From Spirosoma profusum (GTDB lineage: Bacteria > Bacteroidota > Bacteroidia > Cytophagales > Spirosomataceae), in NCBI RefSeq assembly GCF_014699005.1, contig NZ_JACWZY010000021.1, positions 62,001 through 126,000 of the forward strand: a stretch of 64,000 bases of DNA. Direction: 5' to 3'. The notes below the pieces were generated by a model. The model saw nothing but the letters and a program-made list of their open reading frames with translations, was not told the origin of the DNA and searched no databases. Shown piece after piece: positions 26,494 through 36,200 of this stretch (its first letter is position 1; each line of letters opens with the position of its first letter). The position numbers and the translations under genes were made by a program.

Positions 26494-26520
26494 CGGACAT
26501 CTTTTGTACGGTTTCGGACA
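26494..26520 (+). promoter_or_regulatory. Composite operator-like element upstream of the first padR operon
   Basis: CGGACA-N5-TGTACG-N4-CGGACA. TGTACG and the second CGGACA form a near-palindrome. The same element with identical spacing occurs at 46787-46813 before the second padR operon, at similar distance from the start codon (about 110 and 98 bp). Confidence 0.55.
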
Positions 26521-26629
26521 TATACTCAATATCCATTAAACTATACCACTGAAAATTAAACAGTTATCAAATTGGCACTCTATTTGTTCAACAAGTATCA
26601 AAGAAATATGCCTTTTAAGCCTATTTGGT

Positions 26630-26965
26630 ATGAGTCGAACCTATCTGGGCGAGTTTGAAGAATTGGTCTTACTCGCCGTGGCCCTTCTGCAACAACATCC
26701 CACGGGAGCCTATGGCGTCACCATTGCCGATGAACTCCAGCAACGAACCCACCGAACCACCTCCGTGACGGGGGTGCACGTGGTCTTGTATCGCCTGGAG
26801 GAGAAGGGCCTCGTCGGCTCGGAATTAGGTGGAGCTACCCTGGCCCGGGGCGGTCGGCGCAAACGCTTATTTACCTTGACGGCCGCTGGTCAGCAAGTAC
26901 TGCGGGAGATGCGTCAACTGCGGATGGGATTTTGGGAGGCTTTACCCACCCCGTTCTTTTCCTAA
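26630..26965 (+). CDS. PadR-family transcriptional regulator
   Basis: A 111-residue winged-helix protein of the PadR type: GEFEELVLLAVALLQ start, YGVTIADELQQRT helix, VTGVHVVLYRLEEKGLVGSE wing, and RRKRLFTLTAAGQQVLREMRQ near the end. It lies 3 bp before a prefix-domain permease gene. In Bacteroidota, PadR genes coupled to such permeases are common, and the regulator is thought to control its own operon. Confidence 0.9.
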   Translation: MSRTYLGEFEELVLLAVALLQQHPTGAYGVTIADELQQRTHRTTSVTGVHVVLYRLEEKGLVGSELGGATLARGGRRKRLFTLTAAGQQVLREMRQLRMGFWEALPTPFFS

Positions 26966-26968
26966 CTG

Positions 26969-29662
26969 ATGAACAAGTCTTTATTCGACCCAACACCTCA
27001 GCCTCAGCGCCGAACGTCGGCCCGGCCACCCCGCTGGGCCGACCGCCTGCTCAGTTGGTTGACGCCCACTGATCTGCTGGAAGAGTTGCAGGGTGATCTG
27101 CACGAGCAATTTGCCCAGCAAGTGGGCCAGGTCGGCTCCTGGCGAGCCCGCTTCTGGTATGGTCTGGAAGCACTGAAGGTCATTCGACCCTATTATCTAC
27201 GGCGTCGAGTAGCCAGCCTGGCCAACCGGCAAAAAGAGCCCTTCCCCAAGCGACGGGCTACCACCCGTCCTTACTTTACCCCTGAATACCCCTCGCCATC
27301 TTTACTTCATCCGGATATGATTCGCAACTACGTTAAAATCGCCTGGCGCACCCTGTGGAAAAACAAACTGTTTTCCCTAGTCAATATCCTGAGCTTGTCA
27401 CTGAGTATGGCCGTTGGCGTTATTCTGTTTACAGGCCTGAAAGCCACGTTTGATACCGACCAGTTTCATCCAAAATTAAATCAACTCGTACGCATACTCA
27501 CCCAGGAAACAACCGAGGGGGTACAAACCAACTGGGCAACTGCTCCATTGCCCTTGGCAACTCAACTTGGAAGCGTCTCCTTGGTGGAAAAAACGGTTAA
27601 AGTAGGCCTGGCCGGAAAACATAACCTGCAAACCGACAAAGGGGATGTACCGATTGACCTGAAATTTTCAGAGCCTTCTTTTTTTGATGTGTTTGGCTTT
27701 AACCTGTTGTCAGGTAATGCACAAAGCCTGACCAATAATCCCACCACTCTTTTTTTAACCCAAAAAACAGCCAAAAAACTATTTGGCAACACTAATGCGG
27801 TAGGACAAACGGTTCAGTTTGAAAAGTTAGGCTATTTTACCGTTGGGGGAATTATCCAGGACCCGCCTTTAGAAACCCATCTGCCCATTGAGGCCATGTT
27901 ATCCATTCGTGCTGCTGAACTGCTGGAAAAAAAAGGAGCCATCCCTACGAGTTCACAAGATTGGGGAGGCTTCAAGAGTTCAGCCATTTATGCCCGTTTA
28001 CAATCAGAGGGTAATGTAGAGCAACTGAATGCAACGCTCCAGCACTATACTCGGACATTGGATAAGAGCCATCTTCAATTTTTGGCACAACCCATCGAAG
28101 AGATTACCCCTGGAAAAATCGATCTTAAAAATAACCCCCATGCGGGCACGAGTTGGGAAGACGTAAAAACGCAGCTAGTCATCATTCTATCGTTGACCCT
28201 TTTAGCGGCTTTCAATTATATCAGTTTGGCCTTGGCGCGTGCTTTCTCCCGGGCGCAAGAAGTCGGTGTTCGCAAAACTATAGGCGCCACAAGAGGACAA
28301 GTTATCGGTCAATTTTTAATGGAATCGACCCTGGTTGCCCTGTTGGCGTTGGCCTTTACCGTGCCCTGTGTTACTGTTTTAGCCCACTATATACCCGATA
28401 TGGATGATGTGACATTCTCCTGGGATATAGCCTTAGTAGTAAGCTTGATAACCTACGCCCTGATCACCGGCTTAGTGGCAGGAGCACTTCCGGCCTGGCT
28501 ATTGTCAGCGTTTGAGCCTATACAGGTTTTGCGTAAAATGAAGAATATAAAGCTGTTCCGGGGTGTTGCTGTTTACAAAGCGTTGATTGTCGTTCAATTT
28601 TCGGTGACCATCCTGTTTATGATCTTGGTTGTCATCGTAGCCGATTATGATCGAAAAAACAAGGCAATCATCCGCTCAACTGTGCCATCCAATGTGCTGA
28701 CACTGGATTTGAAAGGTGAACACTATCAAAACCTGCAAACCGAACTAAGTCAGCTAAGTCAGGTAGAAAAGACGTTGGCCACCAACTGGTATTATGAGCC
28801 CCTTAAACTGGGTAAAGATTCGGTAACGATAAACGATAAAACGCTGGCAATACATTACGTAAGTATTGACCCAAAAGCAATTGAAACAGAAGGTATCCGC
28901 TTACTAGCCGGGCAAAATTTTCCTGAAACTATGCCCCAACGTACGGAGCAATATGTGTTGGTGAATGAAGCTGCCGCAACATTATTGGCCTCTAAATCGG
29001 AGACCCTAGTGGGGCAGAATCTCTTGCTGGACTCTGCCTCTGTACAAGTCATTGGCATCCTACCCAATGAGCTTATTGGCCAACAACGCCCTTTACTGTA
29101 TCGGTATTTGCCCCAAGAAATAACCACCTTGACCATAAAAATAAAGCCCGATACAGAACTGGAAGCGATCAAGGCTATTCAATCGGTATGGAAAGAGCAT
29201 TTTCCCCAGAAAACGGCCAATCTTTATAACTTAAAAGCGTATCGTTATTCAGGAGAAATCAATGGAGAAATCAGTGGAGAAATGGAAATTTTGGGAGGCT
29301 CTGCCCTGATTGTGATGATCATCGCTGCGTTGGGCATTTTAGGCATCGCCAGTTACTCGGTAGAAACGCGCACGAAAGAACTGGGTGTACGAAAAATATT
29401 AGGAGCAAACAATATAAAATTGGTGTGGATAGTTACCAAGAATTTTGGTCTTCTTATGCTACTTGCTGGCCTTATTGGTGTTCCCGCTGGCTTGTTTTGT
29501 GGTGATTTACTCAGGAAAGAACTGGGCAGTTATCTTGATTTGGGTCTTATCAATATAAGCATAGGCTTTATTTCGGTTGCCCTGGTCGGACTACTGACGG
29601 TCCTATCCCAAACCATTCGAGCGGGGCAAATTGAGCCGGTAAAGGTTTTAAAAGCCGAGTAA
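26969..29662 (+). CDS. MacB/FtsX-type ABC permease with N-terminal permease-prefix domain
   Basis: An 897-residue inner-membrane protein. Residues about 20-85 are the permease prefix domain (PPRWADRLLSWL, then LLEELQGDLHEQFAQQVGQ). After a transmembrane segment near 140 comes a MacB-type periplasmic domain. FtsX domains follow with helices around 400, 455, 500 and 555, a second periplasmic domain, and three final helices. The FtsX motifs SRAQEVGVRKTIGATRGQV and ETRTKELGVRKILGANN are present. No ATPase is encoded nearby, so it must borrow one from elsewhere. It pairs with the PadR gene upstream; a paralogue is at 47270. Confidence 0.88.
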   Translation: MNKSLFDPTPQPQRRTSARPPRWADRLLSWLTPTDLLEELQGDLHEQFAQQVGQVGSWRARFWYGLEALKVIRPYYLRRRVASLANRQKEPFPKRRATTRPYFTPEYPSPSLLHPDMIRNYVKIAWRTLWKNKLFSLVNILSLSLSMAVGVILFTGLKATFDTDQFHPKLNQLVRILTQETTEGVQTNWATAPLPLATQLGSVSLVEKTVKVGLAGKHNLQTDKGDVPIDLKFSEPSFFDVFGFNLLSGNAQSLTNNPTTLFLTQKTAKKLFGNTNAVGQTVQFEKLGYFTVGGIIQDPPLETHLPIEAMLSIRAAELLEKKGAIPTSSQDWGGFKSSAIYARLQSEGNVEQLNATLQHYTRTLDKSHLQFLAQPIEEITPGKIDLKNNPHAGTSWEDVKTQLVIILSLTLLAAFNYISLALARAFSRAQEVGVRKTIGATRGQVIGQFLMESTLVALLALAFTVPCVTVLAHYIPDMDDVTFSWDIALVVSLITYALITGLVAGALPAWLLSAFEPIQVLRKMKNIKLFRGVAVYKALIVVQFSVTILFMILVVIVADYDRKNKAIIRSTVPSNVLTLDLKGEHYQNLQTELSQLSQVEKTLATNWYYEPLKLGKDSVTINDKTLAIHYVSIDPKAIETEGIRLLAGQNFPETMPQRTEQYVLVNEAAATLLASKSETLVGQNLLLDSASVQVIGILPNELIGQQRPLLYRYLPQEITTLTIKIKPDTELEAIKAIQSVWKEHFPQKTANLYNLKAYRYSGEINGEISGEMEILGGSALIVMIIAALGILGIASYSVETRTKELGVRKILGANNIKLVWIVTKNFGLLMLLAGLIGVPAGLFCGDLLRKELGSYLDLGLINISIGFISVALVGLLTVLSQTIRAGQIEPVKVLKAE

Positions 29663-30381
29663 AAACGATAAACCATTCATTAGAAGGTTATGACGCTAGC
29701 GAGACAATGAATTTTATTGGGCGACACCATGACGACCGACCCTGTAACGACCGACTAGGAGTTGCGAGAAGAAGGACATACGTTGCTAATAAATGTTTCT
29801 GCAATGGAGCGGTGTAAGCCGTACGTGTATGTCGTCAGCTGAAAGTAGACAGATGCGGCCGGGCCCGCACGGGCGGTGGTGAGGCCCGGCCTGGATTGGC
29901 ATTCCGACAGTGCCGGAGTAGTGAAAAGAGAAGAAAGCCTATTCCCTGGCAGAGTAGTTAAGCACTAATTCATGGATGTCGGTCGCTAAAAATGCTCCAT
30001 TTAATAAGTTCAGCTCTTCGCCTTAAGCAGGAGCGTGGCTGTTGCACAACTCCCAGTCGGCAAGGTATCCACTAGAATCCGCTTCTATTGAGCACAATTT
30101 AAGCCCTAAAGACGATAGAACAACAACGAGAATGCAGCTTATTTGAACGATTATGATGGCCCAGATGAGTTGTGCAACAGCCACGAGCCTTATTTAAGAT
30201 TGACTAAAGGCCTTCTTTTTGATTTCGTCCGGGACCGCCCGTGCGTTCGTACTGTCTCCTTGTTTTCATGCCGGGCCGCCGGGCGGTCCACTAAGTTAGA
30301 TCGTCCTTAACTTAATGTCCAGTCAGATGTAGCAGCTCAACTACTAAAGATAGGCCAACGAAAATTAAGTACAAACGCAGC
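29663..30381. other. Gene-free 720 bp holding mobile-element remnants and GC-rich inverted repeats
   Basis: No coding frame was recognised. It holds the MITE-like element at 30035-30184 and, around it, GC-rich segments with a 12-bp inverted repeat CGCACGGGCGGT (29866-29877) and its complement at 30234-30245. Further local pairs of the type GGCCCGGCC and GCCGGGCCGCC lie at 29884-29892 and 30271-30281. The composition is unlike the flanks. It might be a remnant of an insertion element or structured RNA, but I cannot name it. Confidence 0.5.
30035..30184. mobile_element. MITE-like element with 18-bp terminal inverted repeats and 4-bp target duplication
   Basis: GTGGCTGTTGCACAACTC (30035-30052) recurs in perfect inverse at 30167-30184. 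Both ends are flanked by GAGC (30031-30034 and 30185-30188), which fits a 4-bp target-site duplication. The 114-bp inside has no gene. The length, the perfect ends and the duplication point to a non-autonomous element moved by a transposase encoded elsewhere, perhaps of the IS5 type, which often makes 4-bp duplications. Confidence 0.7.
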
Positions 30382-31110
30382 CTACTGTAATCCCTTCAGC
30401 AGTTTATAAAAAGCCTCGGCATAGGTATCACTGATCGGAATGAGTTGGTCTCCAATCTGAATCCTGTTTTTCTCGATGTGGTCAATTTTATCAATAGCGA
30501 CCAGAAACGACTTGTGCACCCGGGCAAAATCCTGAGCCGGTAGCAGCTCTTCCAGTTTGGCAAAGTTCAGCAGCGTCATGATCTTCTCCTCCCGGGAATG
30601 AATTCGCAAATAGTCTTTCATCCCCTCCACAAAGAGAATATCGCGGGTAGCTATTTTCTGAATGCGGTGGCCGACCTTCAGAAAAATAGTCGCCTGTTCA
30701 TTCTGCGTTTTAGCTATTTCCTCCTTCCTTTCCACAGCAGGCCGGGGACTTTGTTCCTGATATAGGCGTAAAACGGCTTTATAAAACCGCTCGAACGTAA
30801 AAGGTTTTAACAGGTAATCCTTCACCTCTAATTCATACGCTTTCAGTGCATACTGATCATAGGCAGTTGTTAGGATAATCATGGGTTTTGGGGTTAACAT
30901 TGGGATGAAACGTAGCCCATCCAGATCCGGCAGGTTGATGTCCAGAAACAGGAGGTCTGGTTTATCTTCCGCCAACTGAGGGGCGGCCTCAAAAGGGCTC
31001 ACGTAGGACCCTTTCAACTCCAGGAAAGAGACTTTTCGGATGTATTCTTCCAGTATTTCCTGGGCTAAATACTCGTCCTCAATGATCGAGCAGGTGAGCT
31101 TTGGGTTCAT
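30382..31110 (-). CDS. LytTR-family response regulator
   Basis: A 242-residue receiver plus LytTR regulator. The acidic patch E11/D12, phospho-acceptor D57 (LLFLDINLPDLDG) and K in YLLKPFTFERF mark the receiver. The LytTR domain contains ILFVEGMKDYLRIHS and FARVHKSFLVAIDKIDHIE. Its start overlaps the kinase gene by 32 bp, so the pair is one operon. It is transcribed divergently from the ABC transporter cluster at 32345, which is a likely target. Confidence 0.94.
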   Translation of the reverse strand: MNPKLTCSIIEDEYLAQEILEEYIRKVSFLELKGSYVSPFEAAPQLAEDKPDLLFLDINLPDLDGLRFIPMLTPKPMIILTTAYDQYALKAYELEVKDYLLKPFTFERFYKAVLRLYQEQSPRPAVERKEEIAKTQNEQATIFLKVGHRIQKIATRDILFVEGMKDYLRIHSREEKIMTLLNFAKLEELLPAQDFARVHKSFLVAIDKIDHIEKNRIQIGDQLIPISDTYAEAFYKLLKGLQ

Positions 31111-32104
31111 AGACTTTTGAGTAAAGAGTGTGGATGGTAAGATTGACCGTAAACGTTTCGCCGGTATTCCGAATGGTCAGTGTATGCTGGTCAGGATACA
31201 ACAACGACAGCCGTTTGCGGACATTGGTCAACCCGATGCCACCAGTTTCTTCCAGCGGAGTAGCCGAACGGCCTCCGATTGGGTTTTGCACGCAGAAGCC
31301 CAGGCTATCTTCGTTTATCGCTACCCTGACCTTCAGGTCGCCAGGTTCCAGCCGGGCGGGGCTGTGTTTGTAAGCATTTTCCAGCAGGTGGATGAACAGC
31401 AATGGAGCAATGGAGCAGGAGGCTGTCTCCCCCTCGATCTGTAGGTCTACCACCGGACTGTTCTTGTAGCGGAGCTGCTGCAAACTCATATAATCCTGCA
31501 AATAGTCCATCTCCCTGACCAGCGGAACCGTGAACGCATTGGACTCATAAATCATGTAGCGCATCAACGAGGCCAGGTGCATGATTGCCTCAGGGGCGGC
31601 TGGGGCCTGTTTATACACCAGCGTGTGAATGTTGTTGAGGGTATTGAATAGGAAGTGCGGGTTAATCTGCGATTTTAGATAAGACAACTCTGCCTCCACA
31701 GCCTGTTTTTCCAATTGCTCTTTCCGGATGGTGTTGAGTACCAGATTCTCGGTGACCCGGGCAAGCCAGCTTAGACAGAGAAAGATGGGTACTGTGGAGA
31801 CCAGGTGCATGAAGTAATTCCCAAAATCCAGCGGTGTGTGGCGGAAGAGCAAAAACGGAACCGGCCCGGTCAAGACGATTGTCGTCAGTCGGAGCCAATA
31901 GCGCTTGTCCTTTCTCTTCCCTGTATGCCAAGTCAATACAAAGAAATGGCTGTAGAAAACATACTGGCAAGTCGCAATAAATCCGGCCGTAGTGCTAAGC
32001 CAGTAGACATCATTGTCATGCCCCAGTTGACCACCCACCAGCAAGATGAACAAGACCCAGACAACTAGGTGAGTCAGCCAGAAGATTTTTTTGACGCGCT
32101 TCAT
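31079..32104 (-). CDS. LytS-type sensor histidine kinase
   Basis: A 341-residue kinase with four predicted transmembrane segments (about 9-26, 38-58, 72-88, 98-116). The His_kinase motif SQINPHFLFNTLNNIH has the phospho-acceptor H150. The HATPase part contains LLENAYKHSPAR (N-box) and GGIGLTNVRKRLSLLYP (G-box). It has no separate sensor domain, so it probably senses the membrane or a transporter. It is the partner of the LytTR regulator, and divergent from the ABC/M1 cluster with a 240-bp intergenic region. Confidence 0.92.
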   Translation of the reverse strand: MKRVKKIFWLTHLVVWVLFILLVGGQLGHDNDVYWLSTTAGFIATCQYVFYSHFFVLTWHTGKRKDKRYWLRLTTIVLTGPVPFLLFRHTPLDFGNYFMHLVSTVPIFLCLSWLARVTENLVLNTIRKEQLEKQAVEAELSYLKSQINPHFLFNTLNNIHTLVYKQAPAAPEAIMHLASLMRYMIYESNAFTVPLVREMDYLQDYMSLQQLRYKNSPVVDLQIEGETASCSIAPLLFIHLLENAYKHSPARLEPGDLKVRVAINEDSLGFCVQNPIGGRSATPLEETGGIGLTNVRKRLSLLYPDQHTLTIRNTGETFTVNLTIHTLYSKVYEPKAHLLDH

Positions 32105-32344
32105 AAAACAAAGTTATTTTTTCCGGCCATACTCACCCCAGCTTCTCGACCAATTGCTCTTTCTACTCTACGAGCGGTGAAAAAGAACCTGCAATCGCTT
32201 TGGTGGCAGCAAAGCCATACTTTGTCGATTACTTCACCGCTTTCGTATATCGCGTTTCGCTTTCTGACGGGGCAACCATTGTTTCGTGCCAAACTAACGA
32301 AAGAAAGCGCCGGACAAGGAGCTTCACGTCCCTGCTGTTAACCG

Positions 32345-33283
32345 ATGAATCGAAGCAAATCCGATAAAATGGATAATCACCCCGTTGGCCTAACCATCCG
32401 CAATGTCTCCAAAACGTACCCGAATGGAGTAGAAGCATTGAACAATATATCACTGGACATTCCGCCGGGTATGTATGGGCTACTGGGTCCGAACGGCGCT
32501 GGAAAATCAACCCTCATGCGCACGCTCGCTACGCTGCAGGAACCTGATGAAGGGCAACTGTTTTTGGGAGACATCGATATGGTGAACCAGAAGGACGCCG
32601 TGCGCCAAACGTTGGGCTACCTGCCCCAGGAATTCGGCGTATACCCCAAAGCTACGGCGGAGAGCCTGCTAGACTACTTCGCGGTACTGAAAGGGATTAC
32701 ATCCCGGGCTGCCCGAAAAGAAACCACCGAGGTCTTACTCAAACAAACCAATCTGTGGGACAAGCGCAAGCAGAAGTTGGGCGGCTACTCCGGCGGCATG
32801 CGGCAACGCTTCGGCGTGGCGGTGGCCTTGCTGGGCAACCCCCGACTGTTGATCGTCGACGAGCCAACGGCCGGTCTTGACCCCGCTGAGCGGGTTCGTT
32901 TCCTCAACCTGCTCAGCGAATTGGGAGAGGCCAGCGTCGTCATTCTTTCCACTCATATCGTGGACGACGTCTCTGAGCTGTGTACCAACATGGCCATCAT
33001 CAACCAGGGCCAAATTCTACTGGAAGCGCAGCCACTGTCGGCCGTGGCCGCTCTGAAAGGTCACATCTGGCGCAAACTGACCGATAAACAGGATCTGCAT
33101 GCGCTGAAGCAGGCGCACCCGGTCATTTCGGCCAAACTGCTCAGTGGCCGCACCCTGGCGCACGTGTACAACCCTGAAATGCCCGGCAACGGGTTTGAAC
33201 TGGTGGAGCCGAACCTGGAGGATGTTTATTTCAGTACCATGGCCGGCCACATTGGAAACCAAAAACGGGAGATCGCACGATGA
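32345..33283 (+). CDS. ABC transporter ATP-binding protein (ABC-2 type)
   Basis: A 312-residue ATPase. Walker A GPNGAGKS is near residues 50-57, the Q-loop is in LGYLPQEFG, the signature is YSGGMRQRFG, Walker B is LLIVDEPTAGLDP, and the H-loop is in ILSTHIVDDV. The C-terminal 90 residues form an extra domain of the kind seen in ATPases that serve ABC-2/M1 fusion permeases. The stop overlaps the start of the permease-peptidase gene by 4 bp. Near-identical motifs occur in the paralogue at 38176. Confidence 0.93.
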   Translation: MNRSKSDKMDNHPVGLTIRNVSKTYPNGVEALNNISLDIPPGMYGLLGPNGAGKSTLMRTLATLQEPDEGQLFLGDIDMVNQKDAVRQTLGYLPQEFGVYPKATAESLLDYFAVLKGITSRAARKETTEVLLKQTNLWDKRKQKLGGYSGGMRQRFGVAVALLGNPRLLIVDEPTAGLDPAERVRFLNLLSELGEASVVILSTHIVDDVSELCTNMAIINQGQILLEAQPLSAVAALKGHIWRKLTDKQDLHALKQAHPVISAKLLSGRTLAHVYNPEMPGNGFELVEPNLEDVYFSTMAGHIGNQKREIAR

Positions 33284-36200
33284 AGCTCTGGAAGATCTTT
33301 CGTTTTGAGTTCACCTATCTAGTGCAGCGCATCACCACCTGGCTCTATGGAGCAGTCCTTCTCCTGTTTACCCTCGTGATGAATCTGCTCATCTCACCGG
33401 GGGACGGTATATACGCGAACAATACCTTCCACATTACGGCCATCACGGTCATTGGTGGCTTAATCTGGCTGGTCATCGGAGCAGCCATAGCGGGAGAAGC
33501 GGCCGCGCGGGACGTGAAGATGCGCATGCATCCGCTTACCTTCACAACGCCGGTTACGAAGCGTGATTACCTGGGTGGGCGGTTTTTGGCAGCCTTTGCC
33601 GTGAATGCCATTCTGATCCTTTCGTTGCCGTTGGGTGTGCTGCTTTCCTTTTACGTGCCAGGTTTGGATGGGGAGGCATTATTACCCTTCAGGCCATGGG
33701 CATATCTGAGTGTCTACTTCCTAATTGCCTTACCGAATACGTTTATAGCCACAGCACTCCAGTTCGGCCTGGCGGCACTGAGCCGCCAGGTAATGGCTAG
33801 TTATCTGGCCAGCTTGCTGTTGGCCCTTGTTGCTCAGGTTTTTGCCGTCGCTACGGCAAAGCTCTTCGGAAACTGGGACCTGGTGAAATTAGTGGATCCG
33901 GTAGGTGTTGCCGGTATTATAGGCAGCGATCTGGCAACCTGGACGGCAAGTGAGAAAAATACGCGTCTCGTTACGCTGGATGGCCTATTTCTTTGGAATC
34001 GCGTCTTGTGGCTGAGTGTCGCTATAGGGACGTTGGTGCTTACCTATGTTCGCTTTAAGTTGGCTACTGTTGTAACGGATAGCTGGTGGAGTCGTTTTAT
34101 ATGGCGGACAAATGTACAGGACAAAACGGCTGCTGAACCTGCGGTAGCTAAAGCTACAGGGATTAGGGTTCCGTCCGTTCAGCGAACGTTCGGCGTAGCG
34201 ACTTATCTGCGTCAGACGCTCAGGATTGCGTGGATATCGTTTACCAAACTAGCCAGGCACCCTGTAGGACTTACGGGTGTTGGTGCTATTGCCCTGGTCT
34301 CTGCCATATTCGGCTACCGAATTATGACTCAGTTTGACATTCCGATGCTGCCAGTTACCCGGCAGGTGTTAGCCTACTTAACTCCTCCTGTTGGTAACCT
34401 GAGCACCCCATGGGGCATTATTCCGCTAATGATCATCTACTTCATGGGTGAGCTTGTCTGGCAGGAGCGGGATGCAGGCTTCAGTGATCTGGCTGATGCA
34501 GCACCCGTACCGGAATGGGTATTCCTGACCGGCAAGTTTCTGGGGTTAGGCCTTATTCTCATAGCCTGGTTGGTACTGATGATGGCAGGAGGTATAGCGA
34601 TGCAGTTAGGCCTGGATTACGATGGCTTGGAGATAGGCTTGTACTTGCAGACGCTCTTTGGACTTCAGCTAATAGATTACCTGCTCTTTGCCTTGCTTGC
34701 CTTGGTGGTACACGTCGTGGTGAATCAAAAACAGATAGGTCACCTGGTAATGCTTTTAGTTTTCAGCCTCATGGCCTTTCCTTCCCTATTCAGAGTCGAG
34801 CACCGTCTGCTCATTTTCGGAGCAGATCCGGGATGGTGGTACAGCGATATGCGTGGCTTTGGGCCTACACTTGGGCCATGGCTGTGGTTTAAAGTTTATT
34901 GGATAGCCTGGACTTTGTTGCTTGCAGTAGGGGCGGGATTACTGTGGGCACGGGGAAGAGAACAACGTCTGAAAGAACGTCTGAAGGTAGCACAGCGCCG
35001 TTTCTCCCGCTCAACAGCGTGGATCACCCTACTCGCTCTAGGCCTTATCCTTTCCCTGGGTAGCTTCATTTTCTATAACACGAACGTGCTTAACGAGTAC
35101 CAAAGCAGCGCCGACCTTGCTGAACGGAAAGCGGAATACGAACGACGGTACGGGCAGTACCGAAACACCCCGCAACCCCAGCTAAAGGCGATAAAACTGC
35201 ACGTCGATATCTACCCCGAACGGCAGCACGTCAAGATCCGGGCCGCGTATACGCTGGTTAATACCAGTACACTACCCATCGATTCTATTCATGTAGGGAG
35301 TGTTTCGGGCATCGCGTTTTCTGAGGTAACGTTTAATCGGCCCGCTGCTGCCGTTCGAATCGATAACGAACTGATCCACCACATTTATGCCCTGAAACAA
35401 CCTCTTCGGCCAGGCGATTCACTACAGCTAAACTTTATCGTACACTATCAGCAGCATGGATTCGGTAATAGCAGCACAAACACTTTGGTGGTAAAGAATG
35501 GTACTTACTTCACTAATTACGACCTAATGCCCGCCATTGGCTACCAACCCTACCGGGAACTTACTGATGCGGTCATTCGGAAAACGTATAAGCTTGCAGC
35601 ACGCCCTGTTATACCTTCGCTGTATGATCGGGAGGCCCGTAAAAAGCCAGCCAGCACCGATCAGGCTACTTTTGAAGCTATTGTCAGTACGGTAAAAGGT
35701 GAAGTAGCCGTCGCACCGGGTGTTTTGCTCCGGACCTGGACAGCAGGCGATCGGCGCTATGTTCATTTCAAAACGGATACTTCTATCGGGGGTGAGTACG
35801 CCATCTTATCAGGGAAATACAGGGTGCAGGAAAAGGAGTGGAATGGCGTTTCGATCAGGATGTATTATCATCCAGACCATGCTCTCAATATTGATCGGAT
35901 GCTCCAGAGCGTAAAAGCGTCGATGGCCTATTATACGGAGCAGTTTGGTCCATACCCGTACCGGCATTTCACGGTAATCGAGCGGGCCGGTAATGGGGGG
36001 GGAGCCAGTGCGGATGCCAGCATCATCTATTATGGAGAACAGTATTCACTGATGAATCCCGATGATGGGCCTGATGGTTTTGACCTACCCTATTATATAT
36101 TGGCTCATGAAGTAGCGCACCAGTGGTGGGGACTTTCCAGATTAACACCTGCTAATGTCGAAGGAGGGGGTGTTCTGATTGAGGGGCTTGCCGTTTATTC

